From positions 4,181,501 through 4,245,500 of the forward strand of contig JAUCFP010000006.1 in NCBI GenBank assembly GCA_030348385.1: a DNA stretch of 64,000 nucleotides. The letters are read 5' to 3'. This document shows, piece after piece, positions 1 to 7,900 of the stretch. The stretch's first letter is position 1. Every line of letters starts with the position of its first letter. The notes beneath the pieces were generated by a model that was given only the letters and a program-made list of their open reading frames with translations, had not been told where the DNA came from and did no database searches. The translations under genes were made by a program, and so were the position numbers. This DNA is from Cytobacillus sp. NJ13. GTDB taxonomy: Bacteria; Bacillota; Bacilli; Bacillales; Cytobacillaceae.

Positions 1-1
1 A

Positions 2-133
2 AGTCTGACAGGGATTATGGAACGCGTGACATTAACCAAATTATTCAATGGATTAAAAACTCCAGAAGATTTAGCAAAAGAAATTGCCCATTTATTCCTA
101 TATGGAATGATTAATAAAAGCAGCACTCAATGA
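2..133 (+). CDS. C-terminal fragment of a possible TetR-family regulator
   Basis: The window opens inside a reading frame that ends at a TGA at 131-133. Only about 43 residues are visible (ending LFLYGMINKSSTQ). They contain an amphipathic stretch with the wording VTLTKLFNGLKTPEDLAKEIAHLFLYG cut here into its parts: a charged helix followed by a hydrophobic helix. This is what the last helix of TetR/AcrR ligand domains often looks like, but no DNA-binding domain is in view, so the family is a guess. The stop overlaps the ATG of the next gene (ATGA), which suggests a shared transcript. Confidence 0.35.
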   Translation, partial: SLTGIMERVTLTKLFNGLKTPEDLAKEIAHLFLYGMINKSSTQ

Positions 134-330
134 AGACTTCTGAGGGAACAGAATCTTTACGGGAGAGTGGAAAGGGAATGGAAACCTGTGAGGGGAAAAT
201 TGATAAAGAATGGTTAGAGCTGATTATGACAGCAAAAAAGCTGGGGTTAACAATTGAGGAAATACATGACTTTATCAGACAGTCCAAGACTGGGCTTAAG
301 ATAGGCCAGATCACGGAACAGAATAAATAG
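130..330 (+). CDS. SinI-domain small anti-repressor-like protein
   Basis: A 66-residue protein whose middle reads DKEWLELIMTAKKLGLTIEE followed by IHDFI. This fits the Sin dimerisation motif of B. subtilis SinI (DQEWVELMVEAKE...). SinI-type proteins lack a DNA-binding domain and work by pairing with SinR-like repressors through this helix pair, which derepresses biofilm genes. No SinR-like HTH gene is nearby. The first ATG (130) overlaps the upstream stop but has no good ribosome site. The internal ATG at 178 would give a 50-residue protein closer to SinI length, but its GGAAAGGG lies very close to the start. The family call is fairly safe; the partner is unknown. Confidence 0.6.
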   Translation: MKTSEGTESLRESGKGMETCEGKIDKEWLELIMTAKKLGLTIEEIHDFIRQSKTGLKIGQITEQNK

Positions 331-377
331 TGATATTCTTTTCAGTATGCAATCAAGGGGAAGGATAGGATGAAAAT

Positions 378-815
378 ATGCTGAGGCTTTTGGCAAAGGG
401 GGCTTTTACGGGACTGGCATCCGGAATTTTTCTGGGCTTATTCCTGAAAATGATTGAGTTATCCTCTGGAATAAAGGTGTATACATTGCTTTTAAATGTG
501 GATTACTTCCCTGTTTTGAAAGACTATCATTTTCCCGAATTGATTGAATTTGTATTTCATCTGATTATTTCTGCTGTTTTAGCAGTCAGCTTATTATTAA
601 TAATAAGGAAATACCGCTGGAACAGGTTCCAAATCATCGGCCGTACTTTATTAATAACCTTTTCCATAGGAGTCCTGCTTTATCCAACGACTGCATTATC
701 TGATCGAACCCCTGAACTTACATCTATATCTGCCATAGTTTTTTGGCTTTTAGGCCATCTGTTATATGGACTGCTTCTTTCAGCGTTTTTTATAAAAAAG
801 GGGAATACTTATTGA
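378..815 (+). CDS. Small integral membrane protein, unknown function
   Basis: A 145-residue protein with about four hydrophobic helices (roughly residues 5-28, 55-78, 83-105 and 118-140) joined by short charged loops; KYRWNRFQ between helices 2 and 3 is likely cytoplasmic. A GGGGAAGGATAGGATG stretch supplies the ribosome site just before the ATG. I do not recognise a named family beyond uncharacterised Bacillaceae membrane proteins, and no motif points to transport or catalysis. It reads with the SinI-like gene upstream (48-nt gap) and could be co-transcribed. The fluoride riboswitch that follows starts a separate unit. Confidence 0.7.
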   Translation: MLRLLAKGAFTGLASGIFLGLFLKMIELSSGIKVYTLLLNVDYFPVLKDYHFPELIEFVFHLIISAVLAVSLLLIIRKYRWNRFQIIGRTLLITFSIGVLLYPTTALSDRTPELTSISAIVFWLLGHLLYGLLLSAFFIKKGNTY

Positions 816-881
816 GCTATGAATAAAGGTCTTTTAATCCTTGTTCAAATGTTTTAAAGTGTTAGTAAAGATACGTCTTAT

Positions 882-957
882 TAGGTGATGGGTTCACCTT
901 TAACCGCCTTATGGCTAATGACTCCTGTCAGTTATGTGGTAACTGGCAGGAGTCTTT
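882..957 (+). promoter_or_regulatory. Fluoride riboswitch (crcB RNA motif) with terminator
   Basis: The stretch reads AGGTGATGGGTTCACCTTTA, then ACCGCC, then CTAATGACTCCTG. These are the conserved blocks of the crcB/fluoride aptamer: the GGNGATGGNGTTC-like pseudoknot hairpin, the AACCGC strand and CTAATGACTCCT. The 3' arm GACTCCTGTCAG pairs with CTGGCAGGAGTC and runs into TTTTT (952-957), the intrinsic terminator of the expression platform. Fluoride binding is known to stabilise the aptamer and block the terminator, switching on fluoride exporters. The next genes are two crcB genes, which confirms the call. About 317 nt separate the terminator from the first crcB start because a repeat element lies in between. 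Confidence 0.95.
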
Positions 958-996
958 TTATGTAAAATAAGAAAATATAAGTTATGAACGTCGATT

Positions 997-1245
997 ACTG
1001 TCTAGCTCCAGCGCCTACCCCCTCGAGGTCACAAACTTGTCTAGTTGCGGCTCCTAGGGACTCGAGACATAAGCCAATCCCTTTCAGAAGGAAAGAACAC
1101 CTTCTTGCAGGGCTAGTCTTATGCTTGTCGTCCCTGGGCAGTCGCCTCCACATTTCGGGCAATCCTCCCAAAAAGGCAAAGAACGCCTTTCCGTGAGGCT
1201 CGTCTTGTGCTTTTCGGGGGGGGTAAGGCGCTTGCACTTTTCTTA
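997..1245. repeat. Dispersed modular hairpin repeat, copy 1 (compound)
   Basis: It begins ACTGTCTAGCTCCAGCGCC and ends AAGGCGCTTGCACTTTTCTT, the two ends shared by six elements in this window. Inside are two hairpin modules (GACATAAGCC...GGCTAGTCTTATGC, and one with AAGGCAAAGAACGCCTTTCC closing on GAGGCTCGTCTTGTGC). A second head, TGTCTAGTTGCGGCTCC, starts at about 1038, so this copy looks like one element nested in another. It sits between the fluoride riboswitch terminator and crcB. The reading frames across it on both strands have no ribosome site and are not taken as genes. Confidence 0.8.
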
Positions 1246-1274
1246 TGGGAAAACTAAGAAATGGAGGGATGAAG

Positions 1275-1652
1275 ATGGTTTACTTATGGGTTGGGGCTGC
1301 AGGATTTTTGGGTGCCTCTTTACGGTACAGTATTGGTGTTTTTCTCTTTCATGAGAGTGCCGTTTTTCCATTTGCTACTTTGACGGTTAATCTGCTGGGA
1401 AGTTTTCTTCTGGCTTGGCTAACGACGGGGCTGATGGTGCGTTTTTCTTTGCCAGCACATATAAAAACGGCACTGGGAACGGGTTTTATTGGATCTTTTA
1501 CCACTTTTTCAACATTAAGCGTTGAAACGGCAGCACTCTTTCTCAATGGAAAGACAGGTCTGGCCGTTTTGTATGTTGCAGCCAGCCTTTTTGGCGGATT
1601 ATGGATGAGCCGATTGGGATTTCAGGTTAGGAAAGGAGAAGAATCTGGATGA
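1275..1652 (+). CDS. crcB: Fluoride exporter CrcB/Fluc, first subunit
   Basis: A 125-residue protein of four membrane helices. It carries the family signatures GFLGASLRY near the N-terminus, the helix-breaking stretch GTGFIGSFTTFSTLSVE (the TM3 break with the phenylalanine-box and Na+-binding residues), and NLLGSF. Fluc proteins are dual-topology dimers that let fluoride leave the cytoplasm. I chose ATG 1275 because GGAGGG at 1263-1268 is 6 nt upstream; the upstream in-frame ATGs (1245, 1269) lie before or directly on that site. It overlaps the next crcB by 4 nt. As in other Bacillaceae the pair probably forms a heterodimer. The fluoride riboswitch upstream is the likely control. Confidence 0.95.
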   Translation: MVYLWVGAAGFLGASLRYSIGVFLFHESAVFPFATLTVNLLGSFLLAWLTTGLMVRFSLPAHIKTALGTGFIGSFTTFSTLSVETAALFLNGKTGLAVLYVAASLFGGLWMSRLGFQVRKGEESG

Positions 1653-2017
1653 GTACGTTTCATGTTCTTCTGGTGGGGATAGGCGGTTTCTTTGGAGCAA
1701 TATCTAGGCTGTGGGTCAGTCAGGTTATAAATAAAAGAATTGTGTCGAGGTTCCCTGCTGCCACGCTTGTTATTAACCTAATTGGTTCTTTTCTTCTTGG
1801 AATCATGGTAGGCTCAGGAATAGGAGGCAGTCTTTTTATGCTGCTTGGCACAGGATTCATGGGGGCATTCACCACTTTTTCTACATTTAAGCTGGAAGCA
1901 ATACAGCTCCATATGGATAAAAGGAAAAAAGAGCTCATTCTTTATAATGTATTGAGCTATGGCGGAGGGATACTTCTCGCTTTTATGGGTATTGAGCTGG
2001 GAATGCACCTCGGATGA
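1649..2017 (+). CDS. crcB: Fluoride exporter CrcB/Fluc, second subunit
   Basis: A 122-residue paralogue of the preceding gene, with GIGGFFGAISRLWV at the N-terminus, NLIGSFLLG and GTGFMGAFTTFSTFKLE. Four hydrophobic helices fill the length, the normal size for the family. The ATG lies in ATGA overlapping the stop of the first crcB, with GGAAAGGAGAAG 8-10 nt upstream, so the two are translationally coupled. Two tandem genes with distinct sequence suggest an obligate heterodimer with opposite insertion of the subunits; this is inference from other paired Fluc proteins. No obvious terminator follows before the MscS gene. Confidence 0.95.
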   Translation: MSTFHVLLVGIGGFFGAISRLWVSQVINKRIVSRFPAATLVINLIGSFLLGIMVGSGIGGSLFMLLGTGFMGAFTTFSTFKLEAIQLHMDKRKKELILYNVLSYGGGILLAFMGIELGMHLG

Positions 2018-2115
2018 AGAAAGGTTTTTCCAATACGTTTTAAGGGAGTATCGTATGATAACCTGTCTTATAGAATTATGTTATGATAACAAATAGCATC
2101 AAGGAGGTTATTTAT

Positions 2116-3215
2116 ATGTTCTGGGAAACTTACATGAAAGAAGATATATTGGTGGATCTGGGATTATAATTGGGATTTTCCTGCTGTTTCTCATTTTCCG
2201 GAAGCTTTTCACTAAATATGTATTTACACTATTATTAAGACTGAGCAGAAAAGCGCCAAATGACTTTTTCTCTCATATATTTGTTTCATTTCAAAAGCCG
2301 ATTCAGTGGTTATTTATCATTATAGGAATCTATGTATCTGTCGGTTATTTTCCTTACTTAAACCAGCATAATTCCTTATTTTTAGATATTATTAGAGCGT
2401 CCATCATTATCATGATCACGTGGGGCTTGTACAATATGGCATCGGCATCATCAGCCCTTTTCACAAGCCTAAAGGTTAAGTACGATCTTGAGATTGATGA
2501 TATTCTCATTCCATTTATTTCAAAGGCTTTGAGAGTTGTTATTGTAGCAATCAGTATTAGCGTGGTTGCCCAGGAGTTTGATTATGATGTAAATGGCTTT
2601 GTGGCAGGGCTTGGATTAGGCGGGGTCGCCATTGCTTTTGCTGCCAAGGATGTACTGGGCAACTTGTTTGGCGGATTTGTCATTATTACGGAAAAGCCGT
2701 GCACGATTGGCGATTGGATTATGACGCCAAGTGTTGAGGGAACGGTTGAAGATATTTCTTTTCGAAGCACCAAGGTTAGAACGTTCGCTCAGGCGCTGGT
2801 CACAGTCCCTAATGCTACTTTAGCCAATGAATCGATTACAAACTGGAGCAAGATGGGGAAGAGGCAAATCAGCTTCAGATTGCGCGTTACTCATGACACA
2901 ACTAAAGATCAAATGGCGAATGTGGTAGGGCAGATCGAGTATTTGTTAAAAAATCATCCCGATATACACCCGGAAACCATTCTTGTGACCTTTGACGACT
3001 ACAAAGAAAATGGACTCGATATCTTCCTTTATTTCTTTACCAAAACGACAAATTGGGGAGAATTCCTGAAAATTAAGGAAGAAATCAATTTTGAGATCAT
3101 GGACATTCTTGAAAATGAGAGTGTTTATGTCGCTATGCCAAGCAGGAAGTTGTATTTAGACCCTGATGGGGAAAATCAGATGAAAAAAGATTCCAGGGTA
3201 AGACAGGAATCGTGA
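2116..3215 (+). pseudogene. MscS-family mechanosensitive channel with a frameshift near its start
   Basis: The long frame from 2412 encodes the MscS core: the pore helix FVAGLGLGGVAIAFAAKDVLG with its Gly/Ala repeats (written here as VAGLGLGGVAIAFAAKD), FGGFVIITEKP, and the beta domain with GTVEDISFRSTKVRTF. The same frame is open upstream to about 2118 and encodes three more N-terminal membrane helices, but no start codon lies in it. An AAGGAGG at 2101-2107 is followed 8 nt later by ATG 2116 in the neighbouring frame, which encodes MFWETYMKEDILVDLG and then hits TAA at 2167. One extra G in the GGG run at 2160-2162 would join both parts into about 366 residues, the size of B. subtilis YhdY-type channels. 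Either the gene is a fresh pseudogene or the base is missing in the assembly. Confidence 0.8.
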
Positions 3216-3220
3216 TGTGA

Positions 3221-3251
3221 AAAAAAGGCGGACTCATTAGTCCGCCTTTTT
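3221..3251. terminator. Bidirectional terminator
   Basis: GGCGGACT, loop CATT, AGTCCGCC, flanked by A6 on the left and TTTTTATTTT on the right. It serves the channel gene on the plus strand and the FMN reductase on the minus strand, which converge here. Confidence 0.9.
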
Positions 3252-3789
3252 ATTTTGAAAATAATGTATTCCACTGTTCGGCCTTCGCTAAAGCAAGAGT
3301 GTCCTCTTTAACTTCTCCCGGCTTTACTCCGCTTCCAATGATATAGTCAGCAAACTCCATTCCCACAAATTCGAAGATATATTGAAATTGCTGAACAAGG
3401 GGAAGGCCTTTTACTTTCGCGCTGCTGCCGCCTGTAATAACAACGTAAGCTTTCTTCTTTGCCAGCTCATCTTTCAGGTTAAAGCGTTCATCCCTTAGAT
3501 ACTGTGACCAGCGATCAAAGAAATCCTTCATCGGACCGCTCATGCCATACCAGTATAAAGGGGTGGCGAATACAAAAACATCATGTGAAAGCATGTGCTG
3601 CACTAATTGTTCATAGTCGTCATCAACCGGTGTAAAGCCCCCATCCGCATGCCTCTGATCCACAATCGGTTCGATTTGCAGGTCTGTTAATTTTACCAGG
3701 GTGTGATCAGTACCTTCTGCGATCTTTTTCGCTAAATACTCCGAGTTCCCGTTTTCTCTGGTACTGCCCAGCAGCGCCAATACTTTCAT
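3250..3789 (-). CDS. NADPH-dependent FMN reductase / flavodoxin-fold oxidoreductase (YwqN-like)
   Basis: A 179-residue protein of the flavodoxin-like NAD(P)H:FMN reductase family. It opens MKVLALLGSTRENGNSEYL, the FMN phosphate-binding loop (GSTRxNGNS). FATPLYWYGMSGPMKDFFDR around residues 75-95 is the conserved segment that packs on the isoalloxazine, and VVITGGSSAKVKGL follows. Length and order match B. subtilis YwqN. The substrate is unknown; such enzymes reduce quinones, azo or nitro compounds or supply reduced flavin. ATG 3789 is preceded by GAAGGGGCG. It is a single gene, divergent from the NERD remnant and converging on the channel gene. Confidence 0.85.
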   Translation of the reverse strand: MKVLALLGSTRENGNSEYLAKKIAEGTDHTLVKLTDLQIEPIVDQRHADGGFTPVDDDYEQLVQHMLSHDVFVFATPLYWYGMSGPMKDFFDRWSQYLRDERFNLKDELAKKKAYVVITGGSSAKVKGLPLVQQFQYIFEFVGMEFADYIIGSGVKPGEVKEDTLALAKAEQWNTLFSK

Positions 3790-3892
3790 CAAAATCGCCC
3801 CTTCGTTACTATCGTCTTTTTATGAATTTTACATAAAAATATTTGGGGAAGCAACGAAAGTAACTTTACATGCAGATGGATTGTTGATGGTG

Positions 3893-3954
3893 TTTCGCTC
3901 ATATATCATGTTTTTTCGCCGATGAATTTTAAATTTCGCTCATAAAGCAGGAAT
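3893..3954. repeat. Short word TTTCGC repeated every 20-21 bp (3 copies)
   Basis: TTTCGC occurs at 3893, 3914 and 3934, each followed by an AT-rich tail (CTCATATATC, CGATGAAT, CTCATAAAGC). The spacing of 21 and 20 bp is two helical turns. It lies between two divergent gene starts. Similar spacing is seen at 14009 and 59304. Confidence 0.5.
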
Positions 3955-4006
3955 CTGATTCCTGCAAGCAGCATTTTAGTTGAAATATAAAAAAAGGAGT
4001 CTAAAT

Positions 4007-4457
4007 ATGATTGTAAAATCAAAAATAAAGTCACTCCTGCTGCACCAATTGGAAGCACTTTTGAACAGAATTCCCGATAACCGTTCAAAAAGGAGGTTCA
4101 TCGGGGAGGATTATGCTAAACGTCCTCCAGCGATATCAAATAAGTCCCGCTGAGATGAAACAAGGAGTCCAATGCCAGAAATGCTCTTCCTTTCCGATGA
4201 TAAGAATGCATGGGAGGTGGCTCTGTTCAGCTTTCAATCACCTCTCCAAGGATGCACATATTCAATCCCTTCAGGAATACTCTCTTCTAATTAACCATTC
4301 AATCTCCAATGCCCAAGCAAAGGAATATTTAGGGATAGAATCAAGAGACTCTGTTAAAAGGCTTCTGCAAGCAGTTAGCGGGAAGAAGGCAGGGGCGAAA
4401 CGTGGAACTAAATATGCACTGGATTTTTTTATTGACAATCCAAGTTCCCTCCCTTAA
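4007..4457 (+). pseudogene. Remnant of a NERD nuclease-domain gene with the centre deleted
   Basis: AAAAAAAGGAGTCTAAAT leads into ATG 4007, which encodes MIVKSKIKSLLLHQLEALLN and about 29 more residues before a stop at 4152-4154. This looks like the start of Bacillus NERD (nuclease-related domain) proteins. A second frame from about 4113 encodes LQRYQISPAEMKQGVQCQKC, SKDAHIQSLQEYSLLI and a tail, which resembles the C-terminal Zn-ribbon-like and linker region of the same proteins (LQ.Y.LSP.....GV.C.KC ... SKDAH). The catalytic NERD core is missing and the two ends are out of frame. The second cysteine pair also appears altered (LCSAFNH where a CxxC is usual). I infer an internal deletion. The C-terminal part might still be translated from ATG 4113. 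Confidence 0.6.
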
Positions 4458-4497
4458 AGTTAACTACGTTAATAGTTAAATAGTTGAACAGTTAAAC
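4458..4497. promoter_or_regulatory. Candidate MarR operator region
   Basis: TTAACTACGTTAA (4460-4472) is a palindrome. It is followed by three tandem 8-mers AGTTAAAT, AGTTGAAC and AGTTAAAC (4474-4497). They lie 35 nt before the MarR-family start, where an autoregulatory operator is expected. Function is inferred from position only. Confidence 0.45.
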
Positions 4498-4531
4498 GAT
4501 AGAATAATTACTCTGTGAGGTGAATATATAA

Positions 4532-4984
4532 GTGAATGTGCCAAACATTAAGGATTTGGTCGACCGGTATATTGCCGTTTCTTTTTCCGTTGAGAAAAAG
4601 GCTGCGTCACTTGTGAAAAATCAGATTGGCAGCGATCTGACTAACGATCAGCATTTTACACTGAGGTACATAAATCAGGTGGGATCTTGTACTTCGTCAG
4701 AGCTTGCAGAAGTGTTTGACGTGAAAAAGAGCGCGATTACGGCGATGATTACGCGTATGTGGGAAAAAGGACTGATACAGCGAACACGAGATGAAAATGA
4801 TCGCAGGGTTGTCTATCTGACTCTTACCGAAAAAGGGAATGAATTGTACGTCAAAGCAGAAGAAAAGATTCATAATCTTGTAGAATCGCTGATAAACAGA
4901 TTTGATCAGGCCGAAATCCAGCAGTTTATTGAAACCTTTGAAAAATTGGATAAAGTTCTATCAGAAAACAAAGCGGGGGATTAA
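4532..4984 (+). CDS. MarR-family transcriptional regulator
   Basis: A 150-residue protein with a winged HTH in the middle: SSELAEVFDVKKSAITAMIT is the helix-turn-helix and TRDENDRRVVYLTLTEKG is the wing carrying the conserved DxRRxxxxLT motif. Flanking helices at both ends form the usual dimerisation domain. MarR proteins repress nearby drug or stress genes and release DNA when bound by a phenolic or other ligand. The start is GTG 4532, with GAGGTG about 10 nt upstream. The next gene, an MMPL exporter, begins 3 nt after the stop, so this regulator very probably controls its own operon. Confidence 0.92.
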   Translation: MNVPNIKDLVDRYIAVSFSVEKKAASLVKNQIGSDLTNDQHFTLRYINQVGSCTSSELAEVFDVKKSAITAMITRMWEKGLIQRTRDENDRRVVYLTLTEKGNELYVKAEEKIHNLVESLINRFDQAEIQQFIETFEKLDKVLSENKAGD

Positions 4985-4987
4985 AGA

Positions 4988-7900
4988 GTGTATTCAATTA
5001 TTAAAAGAAAATGGCTTGTCATTGTCGTTTGGATCGCAGTGGTTGCCGGATTGTTTATGGCAGCGCCGAACATGGCAGAACTCGTCCGTGATAAAGGGCA
5101 GATTACTGTGCCTGAAGAGTATTCATCCACACTTGCCGGGGATATCATGCAAGAAGTGCAGAAGCAGGAAGGCGGCGGGGATGAGACACAGGTCGCACTT
5201 GTTTTTCATAATGATAAAAAGCTCACAGGAGAAGAAATCAAAGAAGCGGAGAAAGCTATCCGGACGCTTGAAGACAAAAGCGAAGAAATGGGAATTACGG
5301 AAATTCTTACCCATTTTAATGAAGAAAGCTTGAAAGACCAGCTTGTTTCAGAAGATGGCAAGTCGATTCTGGCTTCTGTCAATGTAAGCTGGAACGACCG
5401 TGAGCCAGCGGAGCTGAGTGAAGAGCTTTATTCAGCTATTGATGATGCAAAGGTAGATCACTATTATACGAGTGAATGGCTGATCAATGAAGACCTCATG
5501 AACAGTTCGCAGGAAGGTCTGAAAAAGACAGAAGGAATCACAGTCGTCTTTATTCTGGTTGTTCTGCTGCTGGTTTTCCGGTCAGTGGTTGCGCCAATTA
5601 TCCCGCTGCTGACAGTGGGATTCACCTACCTTGCTTCACAGTCCATTGTGGCATTTTTAGTGGATAGGCTGGATTTTCCGATTTCGAACTATACCCAGAT
5701 TTTCCTTGTGGCGATTCTGTTTGGAATTGGAACAGACTATTGTATCCTGCTGTTAAGCCGTTTCAAAGAAGAACTTTCCTATAGCGAAAGCACAGCGGAC
5801 GCCATTGTGGCAACATACCGCAATGCGGGCCGCACAGTATTTTTCAGCGGCTTGGCTGTTATGATTGGCTTTGCTGCAATTGGCTTCTCGCAGTTTATCC
5901 TTTATCAGTCAGCAGCAGCTGTGGCCATTGGTGTAGCAATATTATTAATTGCTTTATTTACGATTGTGCCATTCTTTATGGCGGTGATGGGACAGAAAAT
6001 TTTCTGGCCTTCGAAAAAAAGTGCCGAGCATGGAGAAAGCAAGTTATGGGGTACGGTCGGCCGATTTTCGCTGGCGCGTCCATTCCTTGCATTGCTTATA
6101 GTAGCAGCCGTTTGTGTGCCGTTCCTGGTGACATATGACGGAGAACTTTCTTACAACTCCCTTGAGGAAATCGGCGGAGATGTTAATTCCATTAAGGCAT
6201 TTAATGCTATTGCTGACAGCTTTGGGCCAGGAGAATCCATGCCAACGCAAATCGTCTTGAAAAACGATGAGGAAATGGATTCCGCAGAATATGTAGGTCT
6301 GGCTGAAAAAATCAGCCGAGAGGTTGAAAATGTAGATCTGGTGGATACAGTCCGCTCTGTCACAAGACCAACTGGAGAGCTAATCGAAGACTTCTTTGTT
6401 GCCAAACAAGCTGAGACTCTTGAAGAAGGCCTTGGAGAAGGTAAGGACGGATTAAACAAAATTTCAGACGGCTTAAATGAAGCAAGCAGCGAACTGTCCA
6501 AATCAGAGCCTGAGCTGCAGAATGCCACAAAAGGAATCAACGATTTGATTTCTGGTACTAATGAAATCAAATCCGGCCTTGGTGAAATTCAGACGAACCT
6601 TGCAAAAATTGAAGATGGAATTCGCCGGGGGTCTGTGGGATCAGATCAAATTAAAGATGGTTTGGAAAAATCCAAGGCTGGTGCCGAAGAGCTTCTTGCC
6701 GGATACCAGAAGCTGCTAGTCGGATATCAGTCAGCAGAACAGCTCATTCCTTCACTAATTGCAGGTTATAAAGAAATCCAGACGAATTTAAATCAGCTAT
6801 CCGATGGCATCAAACAGGCGAATGATGCACTGTTTGGCTATGTTGAAACAAATGACCCAGCATTGGCCCAAGACCCCCAGTATCAAGCTATTAAAGGTCA
6901 GGTAGCAGGCCTGCAGGAGCAGCTTCCAAAGGTTTCCGAAGGGATTAATGCTGCTAATGGAGGCTTAACAAAGCTGCAGAATGGTTTGTCCGAAGCGAAT
7001 AGAAACTTTGGAACTGCCATATCCGGCCAAAAGGAATTAGCTGCAGGCCTGCAACAGCTAATCGACGGAATCGAAGCCCAGCAGGCAGGCCTCAATCAGC
7101 TTGCTGACGGGCAGGGGCAAATCGTCGATAATTTTCCGAAGCTGACAAATGGTTTAGCAGGAATCAATGGCGGGCAGGAACAGCTGCTGACAGGATTCGG
7201 TGATCTTGGCGGACAAATCAGCCAGCTGACAGATGGTCTTGGCCAGAGCGCAGATGGACTGGAACAGGTGTCCGAAGGTCTCGGTTCGGCACAGGATTAT
7301 CTGGCAGGCCTATCAAATTCGGAAAATATGGATGGTTTCTATCTGCCGCCTGAAGTCCTGGAGGATGAAGAGTTTGCGCAGGTGTTTGATGTCTATTTGT
7401 CAGAGGACGGTAAAGTCATGACAATGGATGTAGTGCTTGAAGCAAATCCTTATTCCAACGAAGCCATTAACCAGGTGGACGAAATCAAAGAAGCTGTGGA
7501 AAGAGCGACAAAAGGGACTAAGCTTGAAAATGCGGTTGTCGCAGTAGGCGGGATTACAAGTACGAATGCTGATTTGAGCACAATGTCAGATCAGGATTAT
7601 TCCCGTACTGTTGTATTGATGCTGCTTGGCATTTCGATCATTCTTGTGTTCCTTTTCAGGTCTATCATAATGCCAATCTATTTAATTGGTTCATTGATTT
7701 TGACCTATTATACAAGTATGGCAATGAATGAAGCGATTTTTGTAAATCTGCTTGGATATTCGGGCATCAGCTGGGCAGTTCCATTCTTTGCATTCGTTAT
7801 TTTGGTCGCGCTTGGCGTTGACTACAGCATTTTCTTAATGGATCGCTTTAATGAATATCGTGACCTTTCCATTGCAGACGCAATGCTGTTATCCATGAAA

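Noticed and set aside
984..1354. Short reading frames in the repeat between the fluoride switch and crcB
   Set aside because: They lie in hairpin repeat DNA, lack ribosome sites and overlap each other on both strands.
3906..4088. 60-codon minus-strand frame opposite the NERD remnant
   Set aside because: No ribosome site, and the plus strand reads as a recognisable gene start.
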